Source: Candidatus Bathyarchaeota archaeon
GTDB taxonomy: Archaea; Thermoproteota; Bathyarchaeia; TCS64
Assembly (NCBI GenBank): GCA_030613835.1
Contig: JAUWLH010000014.1
Coordinates: 1-16,438 of the forward strand
DNA: 16,438 bases
Direction of reading: 5' to 3'
Shown piece after piece: positions 1-5,711 of this stretch; the stretch's first letter is position 1; the number at the start of each line of letters is the position of its first letter. The translations under genes and the position numbers were made by a program. The notes under the pieces are model-generated. The model saw only the letters and a program-made list of their open reading frames with translations, was not told the DNA's origin and searched no databases.

Positions 1-21
1 CTGTAGCTAGTTAAGTGAGTC

Positions 22-59
22 CGCTTGTTGATGCAAGCGAGTTGAACACATGGATGTGT
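22..59. repeat. Two adjacent perfect hairpins
   Basis: CGCTTG (22-27) pairs with CAAGCG (34-39) over a 6-nt loop, and ACACAT (46-51) pairs with ATGTGT (54-59) over GG. They sit 6 nt apart at the left window edge. They could be the 3' end or terminator of something beginning outside the window, or part of the structured left region. No strand can be assigned. Confidence 0.4.
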
Positions 60-470
60 GGTTGGTTTCTTGCTGGGTCGGGGTCTCGTTTTTTACCCTT
101 AGTATATATGATCATTAAGAGGGTCTCCCCCAACCCCCCCACAAGGGACCTAGGTTTTAATGGTCACTTTTTCCCGTTCTGTATATAAAGGGTTACTAAA
201 TGTACGTTTAGGGAGGTTGGTCAGACTATCCACTGGAAACCAGATAAGGCTTAAACGGTTTCCTTTTCAAGAAAGAAGCACTAATAATGCCTGAACTCAA
301 TGATCACTATGGGACGCTTGGAATCCATCAATAGTAGGCAAGATCCTAAGGGGGGTACCCTAGAAAAACAGGCACAAATACAGTGAAAAAGACTTGGTAA
401 TGATCACAGCCTTGACCAGACAAATTAATGGGGATCTAGGATAAATGCTTGAATATGGTGGAGGGATTTT

Positions 471-533
471 CTGGTTGTTTACCCTAGGGGAGTTAACCAG
501 CGTTATTTTCGGGGTGATACAGCCTGTATCACC
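471..533. repeat. Nested palindrome and perfect 9-bp hairpin
   Basis: CTGGTT (471-476) and AACCAG (495-500) flank CCCTAGGG (482-489), and both share the same centre (485.5), giving an imperfect 30-bp palindrome. Twelve nt further on, GGTGATACA (513-521) pairs perfectly with TGTATCACC (525-533) around GCC. No coding frame explains either. They may bind a dimeric protein or fold in single strand. An origin or operator role is inference. Confidence 0.5.
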
Positions 534-658
534 AGCAAACTCAGAACAAGGAAACAAAACAAGATTAGACCAATGAACCCATAATATCTGAGAACTACAT
601 CCACGTAAACACAGGTCATTTCGCATAATCTAGGCAAAACATTACTTGTTTAGATAAG

Positions 659-691
659 TGATCACTGATCAGCACTGATCAGAGCTGATCA
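659..691. promoter_or_regulatory. Array of four TGATCA palindromes
   Basis: TGATCA occurs at 659-664, 666-671, 676-681 and 686-691, with start-to-start steps of 7, 10 and 10 bp, so the last three lie about one helical turn apart on the same face. Three more copies lie upstream at 109-114, 301-306 and 401-406. In 700 nt of random sequence less than one is expected. The phasing suggests cooperative protein binding (iteron or operator); GATC methylation is another possibility. Confidence 0.5.
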
Positions 692-732
692 CATTAATCA
701 CCAAACTACGATGCGTCGTTTAACTGATACCC

Positions 733-918
733 CTAGCTATAAATTCCCATCCTAAACACCTCATCCAGACAAGCGCCACAAATTGGACACCATAGCGTAG
801 TCTCAACATCATCAATATTATCATAATGACCACCGTCATACAACCAGACGGATCTACCAACCGAATACACACGAAGTAACTCTTATCCACATATAGGACA
901 CAGAGCAGACTCTTTCAC
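733..918 (-). pseudogene. Zinc-ribbon protein interrupted by one TAA stop
   Basis: Not an intact open frame, but reading from a GTG at 918 gives 11 residues ending in CPICG, then a TAA (883-885), then 49 further residues in the same frame that begin ELLRVYSVGR and contain WCPICGACL, ending at TAG (733-735). Two CPICG knuckles 41 residues apart form a typical four-Cys zinc ribbon, and a TAA in place of GAA would restore CPICGEELLR, so a single G-to-T change explains the break. The start is uncertain: an ATG at 944, overlapping the end of the upstream gene, would need a frameshift to reach this frame. It lies directly downstream of the 60-aa gene, exactly where the other cassette copy has its own Cys-rich protein. 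Readthrough, or a sequencing error, is the alternative to a true pseudogene. Confidence 0.6.
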
Positions 919-936
919 CAGTCTTATCCGCCCAGT

Positions 937-1119
937 TTAATCATCTTCTTTTTTTTCGATGGTGTAGAGTTTGAGCCAGATGTCTAGCTTTGTTAGGTAT
1001 TGTTCTGGTGTTAGTTGGTCTTGGTCTAGGAGGATTATTTCTCGTAGTTTTGGGTGTTTACGTAGGTTGGTGTTTGCCAATTCTTTGAGTCTCCGTATGT
1101 CTACGAGTTTGTCACTCAT
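937..1119 (-). CDS. Small cassette protein, copy A (60 aa)
   Basis: Unknown function. It is clearly paralogous to the 62-aa protein at 3849-4037: both carry VDIR-x-LK near the N-terminus, then KL-x-E-x-ILL, an acidic stretch, Y-L-x-K, W-x-x-L and IE-x-KE at the C-terminus, with only one indel in the core. Such conservation between two otherwise diverged loci shows that it is translated and selected. There is no Cys, no signal peptide and no membrane segment; it looks like a small helical, charged soluble protein. The ATG at 1119 is supported by a strong Shine-Dalgarno GGAGGAG 7 nt upstream (1126-1132). It is followed 18 nt later by the damaged zinc-ribbon gene. A small DNA- or protein-binding regulator of the element would fit, but that is a guess. 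Confidence 0.8.
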   Translation of the reverse strand: MSDKLVDIRRLKELANTNLRKHPKLREIILLDQDQLTPEQYLTKLDIWLKLYTIEKKEDD

Positions 1120-1285
1120 ACGTATACTCCTCCAATGGTTTTTGTGGTAGGTAATAGTTTGTGGATTGTATTTTTTGTTGTTTAATATGATAGGTGTTAT
1201 TATGAAGTGTTTTATTTAGATATTTTATGTTAGGTTGTTTGTAATGTAGAATGCTAGGAACTAGCAGTTGTAAGGTGTTTCTCAT
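1112..1285 (-). other. Transcript leader of cassette A, or overlapping 57-aa leaderless ORF
   Basis: From the ATG at 1285, which sits about 27 bp from the TATA centre and so at the expected transcription start, a frame stays open for 57 codons and ends at a TGA overlapping the start of the 60-aa gene. Against coding: 1134-1253 contains no C on the plus strand, so 120 nt of the transcript has no G at all. That excludes Val, Ala, Asp, Glu, Gly, Trp and Met codons, and the would-be peptide is just Asn, Lys, Gln, Tyr, Ile and Thr. I prefer a non-coding leader: a 5' hairpin, then an unstructured G-free run, then the Shine-Dalgarno. Confidence 0.4.
1252..1266 (-). promoter_or_regulatory. Leader hairpin of cassette A (covaries with copy B)
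   Basis: On the minus strand TGCTAG-TTC-CTAGCA folds into a perfect 6-bp hairpin about 20-35 nt after the predicted transcription start. Copy B has GGATAG-CTC-CTATCC at exactly the same distance (41 bp) from an identical TATA element. Two base pairs differ between copies and both arms changed together (T-A to G-C, C-G to A-T), which points to selection on structure. Confidence 0.55.
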
Positions 1286-1306
1286 GTTTATCTTTGGGGT
1301 GTGGTG

Positions 1307-1318
1307 TTTATAGCTATT
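1307..1318. promoter_or_regulatory. Shared near-palindromic TATA element, cassette A
   Basis: TTTATAGCTATT contains the palindrome ATAGCTAT, so it can be read as a TATA box on both strands. Leftwards, the predicted start is the ACATGAG at about 1287. Rightwards, 27 bp from its centre is exactly the ATG at 1339 of the acidic protein. The identical 12-mer occurs at 4214-4225 before cassette B. Confidence 0.6.
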
Positions 1319-1338
1319 GTTATCTTGACAGATTTTTG

Positions 1339-1719
1339 ATGCGTTATTGTTATGCGTGCGCTTTTTTGAAGGCAATAGAGGACGATAACGATCCACACCC
1401 ACGGGGCATTGGGTCACATGATGACGACCCCGAATTCGATTTCAAAGAGTTGATTCCTCCCAAAATTCCAGAGAGCCTTTCACTTCAGTATAGAAACCCA
1501 TTAAACTGGGGTAGAAGTTCAAAGGACACTGAAACCACGGTTTATGATTATGTAGACGGTGTAATGATTCCAAGACCAAAAGAAGAAAAAAAGAGGTCTT
1601 GGCCCAATATTGTGAGTACGGCATTTGATGAAGATGAAGAAAACGCTGGGGATGGGTACAAACCGATAGCCACGCGAGGGACTTTAATCACCCCTCAACC
1701 TGTCCCCACATTATTTTGA
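1339..1719 (+). CDS. Acidic 126-aa protein of unknown function
   Basis: Unrecognised. The frame is open from 1294, but I chose ATG 1339 because it lies 27 bp from the centre of the TATAGCTATT element, which fits leaderless archaeal transcription; a TTG at 1366 is another candidate. The N-terminus has two Cys (MRYCYAC), and the rest is strongly acidic with Asp/Glu runs (residues 14-17, 28-36 and 97-101), many prolines and little hydrophobic content, so it is probably largely disordered. No membrane segment or known motif is seen. It is divergent from the cassette A genes and shares their promoter region. Highly acidic small proteins in mobile elements are sometimes DNA mimics or inhibitors of host proteins, which is only a possibility here. 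Base composition is richer in GC than the neighbouring PIN gene. Confidence 0.55.
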   Translation: MRYCYACAFLKAIEDDNDPHPRGIGSHDDDPEFDFKELIPPKIPESLSLQYRNPLNWGRSSKDTETTVYDYVDGVMIPRPKEEKKRSWPNIVSTAFDEDEENAGDGYKPIATRGTLITPQPVPTLF

Positions 1720-1739
1720 AAGTGAGTATAATCATTATA

Positions 1740-2513
1740 TTATAATTTTCTTACAAATTTCATATCCCTAAATTCGATGTCTTGGAGGATTTCGCTCTTT
1801 GTTTCTTTTTTAATTATATTGAGAGATTGACACATTTTTTCCTCGGTAATTACAAAAGAACAATATGGAAAAAACGAGACGTGAAGAAAATCGCCTAAAT
1901 AATTTTCCTCTGGGATCGCTTTTCGACTAATATATCTCTCAAAAGCAACCTGAGCCTGTAACCAAATCGATGGTATTTTTTCTACATCCAATGAATCTTG
2001 ATTACCTACTCTTGTGTTCCATCTTTGTGGATATAAACTTAAGAATGTATTAGCAACCCAGAGAAGGGAAGTTTGCTGCGGGTCATTATATCCATTTTGA
2101 ATGAATGTATTAATTATAGAAACTAATCTTTTTTTATCATTTTCATATTGAAAGTTAGCACTAATAATTTTCTTTTTTATTATTAATTCTTGAATGACTT
2201 CTTCGGGGTCAATGGTTTCAAAAAACTCAATTGATCTTTTTAATTTATCAGGATATGATAAAACCTCAGCTTCAGTTACTTTATCAACAGGTAAGGCAAG
2301 AATGTGAGGAATTTGGCTTATTATCTCATAGTATTTTTGATTTAAATTCGACTTTCTAACTAATTCCAAACATAAAAAATCAGACACAACTAATTTGTAA
2401 TTATTCTGATTAACGAATTTAATAAACCGTTTAAGAAGCTCATCAGACTTTGATAATTCTATGATAATACAGGTATCTAAATAAAGTAAATTTGAGTTCC
2501 AACACATTTTCAA
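1740..2513 (-). CDS. PIN-domain-like nuclease (257 aa)
   Basis: The N-terminus LLYLDTCIIIELSK (acidic Asp13) and VVSDFLCLELVRKS (Glu50) match the first two acidic positions of PIN-domain RNases, which cut single-stranded RNA using Mg2+ or Mn2+. Near the C-terminus GDFLHVSFFPYCSFVITEEKM (Asp208) matches the usual D-x-x-H/A...F-x-T-D-x-x strand, but the last Asp is replaced by Glu224/225. The insert of about 150 residues between the halves is long and helical; at 257 aa it is nearly twice a VapC toxin. There is no adjacent small antitoxin-like gene, so it is more likely an RNA-processing or defence nuclease than a VapC pair member. The gene is very AT-rich, unlike the host half. A TATA-like AAATATGTA lies about 25 bp upstream inside an inverted repeat, suggesting repressor control. 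Confidence 0.65.
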   Translation of the reverse strand: MKMCWNSNLLYLDTCIIIELSKSDELLKRFIKFVNQNNYKLVVSDFLCLELVRKSNLNQKYYEIISQIPHILALPVDKVTEAEVLSYPDKLKRSIEFFETIDPEEVIQELIIKKKIISANFQYENDKKRLVSIINTFIQNGYNDPQQTSLLWVANTFLSLYPQRWNTRVGNQDSLDVEKIPSIWLQAQVAFERYISRKAIPEENYLGDFLHVSFFPYCSFVITEEKMCQSLNIIKKETKSEILQDIEFRDMKFVRKL

Positions 2514-2521
2514 TCAGAAAG

Positions 2522-2547
2522 GCGTAAATTACATATTTGAATTACGC
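2522..2547. promoter_or_regulatory. Inverted repeat over the PIN gene promoter
   Basis: GCGTAA (2522-2527) and TTACGC (2542-2547) are arms of an imperfect palindrome centred at 2534.5, which covers the TATA-like sequence of the PIN gene starting at 2513. A dimeric repressor bound here would block TBP, so autoregulation or control by another element protein is plausible. Confidence 0.45.
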
Positions 2548-2642
2548 GTGCGCGAAAATTATTATTGGAGAATCCTATTAAATAAACGCCGCGCAGAATT
2601 CACAAGTAGAATAAGCACACAGTAAACGATGGTGTTTACATA

Positions 2643-3030
2643 ATGGTTACCCCTATTTGCAATTATCCAGAGGAGTGTTATCTAGGAGACATTTGTCCTC
2701 GATCAGGTTGTGGTTTAGAAGGTTTTTTTTAAATAAAACACAAGAACAGCTCAAACGACAAAGAGCCAAAGATGACAGAAAACTCATTAAACAATTTCAA
2801 GAAAAATACATATGAGCATGGAATAAGAATAGCAACTCTAGAGCCCGTGGTGCTGCTACAGGAAGAGCATTAGAAGAATGGATTGTAGAACTTCTCAATA
2901 AAAATCAAATTTATAGTGAAAAAGGTAATGTTGAATTCAAATTCGGGAACTTCAAGGTAGACATAATAATTCCCAATAAAAAATCACCAACAACCCCCAC
3001 AAGTATCTTTAACTGGAGGATCGTTTCTGT
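2643..3030 (+). pseudogene. Broken zinc-finger plus nuclease-like gene
   Basis: From ATG 2643 the frame gives a 29-aa peptide with four Cys (CNYPEEC...CPRSGCG) and stops at TAA 2730-2732, right after a run of eight T. One more T would continue into TQEQLKRQRAKDDRKLIKQF, a basic coiled segment, up to a TGA at 2813-2815. Beyond that the same frame reads RGAATGRALEEWIVELL, then FKVDIIIPNKK, and then loses sense near 3000-3040 where it meets the convergent gene's tail. The pattern GRALEEW...Y...KVDIIIP resembles the start of archaeal PD-(D/E)XK-type endonuclease folds (helix, then Asp in a strand); the E-x-K strand is missing. The frameshift, stop and truncation together make this a decayed gene. 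The U8 tract could allow frameshifting, but that would not explain the TGA. Confidence 0.6.
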
Positions 3031-3043
3031 CCTTCCTATAGAC

Positions 3044-3535
3044 TCAATGCTTATACCCCATAGCTTCTCTGACATAACTCCATTTCCACTTGTAATATTT
3101 CACTATCTGGTCTATGTCATCCCAAATATCAGAGGGTTTATCGTAACTAAGATAATACGGTTCAAGGCTGTAGAATACATAGTAATCATTAATCCCCGTA
3201 GCCTCACATTCTGAATCGTCACCGCTTAAAACGTGTATGCCCCAATCTGCATACAGGATAGGTTGAGCCTTCAAAAATTCGTCTAATAGTTCAGGCCTTA
3301 AATCATCATAGTCAACATAATTAGCCATATCGTTTAAGCTACCCAACAATCCCTGAATCCTAAGATTAGGACAATGAAATGATATATACGGGCTATCAAA
3401 TACAGGGTTATCATCGTGACCCTGACAACTCCCTATAGTTCTAACTTCAGGGAGAGAGTTTAACAGGTCATACAGGGGTTTTATCCTTTCATCTATGTAT
3501 GGTTCATTACTCAAAACCTGATCAACTCCTGCCAT
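3044..3535 (-). CDS. SCQGH-motif protein of unknown function (163 aa)
   Basis: The N-terminal third reads IKPLYDLLNSLPEVRTIGSC-QGHDD followed by PYISFHC. A pattern like L-x-x-LN-x-(L/I)-P-x-x-x-T-x-x-SC-(E/Q)-GH with a following beta strand recurs in small phage and bacterial proteins of no assigned function (my recollection, not a search). Cys37 and His40 could bind metal. The rest is acidic and rich in Tyr and Trp. It overlaps the end of the upstream Cys-rich gene by 25 bp if ATG 3535 is used; a TTG at 3511, overlapping the upstream TGA and preceded by GGAG, is an alternative and would shorten the N-terminus by eight residues. It looks like the last gene of the cassette B operon. Confidence 0.65.
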   Translation of the reverse strand: MAGVDQVLSNEPYIDERIKPLYDLLNSLPEVRTIGSCQGHDDNPVFDSPYISFHCPNLRIQGLLGSLNDMANYVDYDDLRPELLDEFLKAQPILYADWGIHVLSGDDSECEATGINDYYVFYSLEPYYLSYDKPSDIWDDIDQIVKYYKWKWSYVREAMGYKH

Positions 3536-3849
3536 CCATTAAAATTGAAAAGATCAGTATCACACTTTACCCCTATAATGGTTAATCTGTCAAACGCCGC
3601 AACAACTAGTTTAGAGGTTATGTCTTTTCTTTTCATCAAATATGCTTCAGTTTTTACCTGTTTGTTGAGTTGGCTGAACTTTGTCGCAGCCCGGGAGAAT
3701 GGGGTCAGCTTTAATGGGGTAACTGTTTCATCATCGTCAAATCTCCAATAATGGCCATTTTTACATGTTATGACTCTGGGGTTCTCGCTGAATTGTCTGG
3801 TATCTGTGCAGCAACACCAAATACACCGATCCTTGTCTTGTCCGATCAT
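3511..3849 (-). CDS. Cys-rich zinc-ribbon-like protein (112 aa)
   Basis: The N-terminal 35 residues carry C9-x-x-C12 (with C13 and C14 beside it) and C29-x-N-x-H33 in the context ITCKNGHYWRF, a likely single zinc-binding finger like those in archaeal transcription or nucleic-acid-binding proteins. The remaining 75 residues are basic and probably helical, with no known family. Its ATG overlaps the TAA of the 62-aa cassette protein as TAATG, so translation is probably coupled. In cassette A the equivalent position is held by a different, damaged zinc ribbon, so the pairing of a small VDIR protein with a zinc-finger protein is kept even though the finger proteins differ. Confidence 0.7.
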   Translation of the reverse strand: MIGQDKDRCIWCCCTDTRQFSENPRVITCKNGHYWRFDDDETVTPLKLTPFSRAATKFSQLNKQVKTEAYLMKRKDITSKLVVAAFDRLTIIGVKCDTDLFNFNGWQELIRF

Positions 3850-4037
3850 TATGTTTTTCCTTCCTTGTCCTCTATGCGTGATAGCGAGATCCAGACCATC
3901 ATTTTAACCAGGTACTCGTCAACAGGGATGTGGTCATCTTCGAGTAGAATCAGTTCACATAGTTTCGAGTCCACGCTGAGGCTACGAGCCCATTGCTTAA
4001 GGCCTCTGATGTCCACAGTTTTATATTGTACAATCAT
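3849..4037 (-). CDS. Small cassette protein, copy B (62 aa)
   Basis: Unknown function; paralogue of the 60-aa protein at 937-1119. Shared features are VDIR-x-LK, KL-x-E-x-ILLE/D, Y-L-x-K, W-x-x-L and IE-x-KE. The ATG at 4037 has GAGG about 10 nt upstream and is fused by TAATG overlap to the zinc-ribbon gene downstream. It contains one Cys and no membrane segment, and is predicted mostly helical and soluble. Conservation of sequence, gene order, promoter and leader with copy A supports it as a real gene despite its size. Its role in the element (regulator, anti-host factor or structural adaptor) cannot be told. Confidence 0.8.
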   Translation of the reverse strand: MIVQYKTVDIRGLKQWARSLSVDSKLCELILLEDDHIPVDEYLVKMMVWISLSRIEDKEGKT

Positions 4038-4192
4038 AGAATGATCCTCGACCAGATGTTTTTTAGGAAACGAGAAATTAAATTAAAGATAATATGATAC
4101 GCATGTTTAATGTTTAAAGAAATTGGATGTTTTATAATATATATGTTATTTTCTTCACGGATAGGAGCTATCCTAAGAGGTGCGTTCCTCAT
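4034..4192 (-). other. Leader of cassette B, or overlapping 52-aa leaderless ORF
   Basis: As in copy A, an ATG (4192) lies at the predicted transcription start in ACATGAG, and a frame of 52 codons (starting MRN as in copy A) ends at a TGA overlapping the next ATG (ATGA). Past the first dozen residues the two peptides share nothing, whereas the DNA around TATA, start and hairpin is alike, so a G-poor non-coding leader is favoured over a gene, though not proven. Confidence 0.35.
4159..4173 (-). promoter_or_regulatory. Leader hairpin of cassette B
   Basis: GGATAG-CTC-CTATCC on the minus strand, a perfect 6-bp hairpin with a 3-nt loop, 41 bp from the TATA element exactly as in copy A. Compensatory changes relative to copy A are described there. 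Confidence 0.55.
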
Positions 4193-4213
4193 GTATAACT
4201 CTGGTGGACAGCC

Positions 4214-4225
4214 TTTATAGCTATT
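4214..4225 (-). promoter_or_regulatory. TATA element of cassette B
   Basis: TTTATAGCTATT on the plus strand, identical to 1307-1318. The predicted start for the minus-strand cassette is near 4190. On the plus side, TTTTTGATGC (4263-4272) is also shared with cassette A but lies 23 bp further away, and the frame from ATG 4269 is only 44 codons and runs into the integrase 3' end, so any divergent gene here is probably lost. Confidence 0.55.
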
Positions 4226-4338
4226 CCTGTAAGGTCATAGTTTTGGTGTTTTATATCCCATCTTTTTGATGCCTTCATCTCAAAAAAGACTGTATATTGT
4301 AACTAATGAGTCATCAATATTGCTCTACAGTGCACACG

Positions 4339-5679
4339 TTAAGAGAGTTTTATTATGGCTTTCTCATCACTCAACTTGGCGACAAAATCCCATCCCTTAC
4401 CGATAAACATCTCCACATCCTCAACCCCAACAACCCGCTGACTGTTCCCATTATTGATAACAGATCCCACCAGCTTCCGACGCACCATCTCCTGGAACTC
4501 CTTATCACCCATACCAAGATCCAGTTCATCAATCTCATCACCATCAAAACCAGCCACCAGAAGCAACTGTCGGCGTAACGCGTTCTGCAGCCGGTCCTCA
4601 GACACACCTGCCTTACTTGTTTCCAGGTACTCAAGGCTTCGCCTGTATGCCTCCCTCATATCTTCAATAACAGACTCGGGAAGCCTACCCTTGTTCGTAG
4701 TGTAACGTGCCTCCATGTTACCCTTATGCCCCATGAAAAACTGCCTATAAGCATGAGCAATCTTACCGTTATTCTCAGCCACCAACAACTGAGTATCAAA
4801 ATAGGCCCTGAGCACATATGGGCGCCACTTGTACTTAGGCCGCATAGCAGACCGGATCTCCTTGGTCAAAGTCTTCCTTGTAATATGTCGGTCTTCTCGT
4901 TCACCGTCTCTGAAACCAGTGTCTCCATAGCCTTTCCTATATGCAATCAAAGCAGACCTTGGGGTCAATTCTTCGCCTTGTGCGATCCTCTTCTCCAAGT
5001 ATGCCTTGATGTATTCGCATCCTTCGGGCCCCAGGAATGTGAGGTATTTTTGTTTGGTTTTGCTTAACTCGTGCCGTACATTGATCCTGGTTGGGGTTTT
5101 AGTGAAGGAGACTTCTTTGTTGTTGATTTCTAGTTCGGGAAAGTCTCTTAGTTCTAAGCCGTCTGTTCCTGTACTGTTTCCCAGCACCTTTGGTCTTAGG
5201 CCGCTGAACGCCATTAGGCTGATTGAGCATTTGCCTCTTTCTTTGGCGTAGTTGAGTATTTGTGTTAGTTCTTGTTTGGTGGGTACTCGTTCGTCTTCTA
5301 TTGTTGGTGTTCTGGATGTGTTTCCTGTTTTTATTTTTCTTATTAGGATGATGTCGTTGAATCTTAGCCAGCTTTTTACGCATTTTATGTATCCTGCGAT
5401 GTAGCTTGGTGCTTTTCCCTGGTTTTGAAGTTCTGTTACGAAGTCAAATAAACGGTCTTCAAATTCGCGGCGATTGTTCTTGGCTGCCTTAACCATTTCA
5501 GTTGGGGATAACTCAACTAGTTTGCTGAATCTGTAGAGTGTTCGTGCATTTACCTGGGCGGTAATCAGGCTTCCGCGGGCGAGGTTTTCATGCCATCTGC
5601 GAAAGTCTGGGTTTTCTTCCAAGAGGCGTTTCCATTGGGCTGTTCGAGGCAAATAAGGGCACCATTTTAACCTTAACAC
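4339..5679 (-). CDS. int: Archaeal-type tyrosine recombinase (integrase)
   Basis: Catalyses site-specific integration and excision of the element. The N-terminal 130 residues form a helical SAM-like core-binding domain. The catalytic domain shows Arg162 in FSGLRPKVLG, a Lys-containing beta hairpin around 205-212, YVLR at 288-291 (Tyr in place of the first His of HxxR), MGHK with His318, and the nucleophile Tyr326 in ARYTTNK. A C-terminal extension of about 115 residues ends in a G-W-x-F-V-A-x-L...IIKL module seen in related archaeal integrases. The GTG start at 5679 is chosen because an AT-rich box (ATATTTTA, about 5702-5709) right beside the tRNA CCA lies 25 bp upstream, fitting leaderless expression; a TTG at 5652 is an alternative. 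The gene is intact, 446 aa, normal for this class, and is transcribed away from the tRNA. Confidence 0.93.
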   Translation of the reverse strand: MLRLKWCPYLPRTAQWKRLLEENPDFRRWHENLARGSLITAQVNARTLYRFSKLVELSPTEMVKAAKNNRREFEDRLFDFVTELQNQGKAPSYIAGYIKCVKSWLRFNDIILIRKIKTGNTSRTPTIEDERVPTKQELTQILNYAKERGKCSISLMAFSGLRPKVLGNSTGTDGLELRDFPELEINNKEVSFTKTPTRINVRHELSKTKQKYLTFLGPEGCEYIKAYLEKRIAQGEELTPRSALIAYRKGYGDTGFRDGEREDRHITRKTLTKEIRSAMRPKYKWRPYVLRAYFDTQLLVAENNGKIAHAYRQFFMGHKGNMEARYTTNKGRLPESVIEDMREAYRRSLEYLETSKAGVSEDRLQNALRRQLLLVAGFDGDEIDELDLGMGDKEFQEMVRRKLVGSVINNGNSQRVVGVEDVEMFIGKGWDFVAKLSDEKAIIKLS

Positions 5680-5711
5680 AGGGATAATAAATACCTTTTG
5701 GATAAAATATT

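Larger units (their letters stand above)
1..732. other. Gene-poor, palindrome-rich left region
   Basis: No convincing gene is visible in about 730 nt. The longest open frame (minus strand, 360-626) has no recognisable domain or good ribosome binding site. What the stretch does hold is structure: two hairpins at 22-59, an inverted repeat GGAAACC/GGTTTCC at 235-263, a strong TATA-like GTATATAAAG at 181-190 with no evident gene after it, palindromes at 471-533, and seven TGATCA palindromes. This resembles an origin or control region of a mobile element, which is inference only. Confidence 0.5.

Noticed and set aside
360..626. 88-codon minus-strand open frame in the left region
   Set aside because: No ribosome binding site or TATA at the right distance, no domain, odd composition (Cys, Ser, Pro and Ile mixture), and it runs across the palindromes at 471-533, which better explain the sequence.
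2723..2730. T8 tract as a programmed -1 frameshift site
   Set aside because: The sequence could slip, but the in-frame TGA and later truncation mean that even a frameshifted product would not be full length.
2813..2815. TGA in the nuclease-like gene read as selenocysteine
   Set aside because: The surrounding residues are not a redox motif, no SECIS-like hairpin was seen, and a nearby frameshift and truncation already point to decay.
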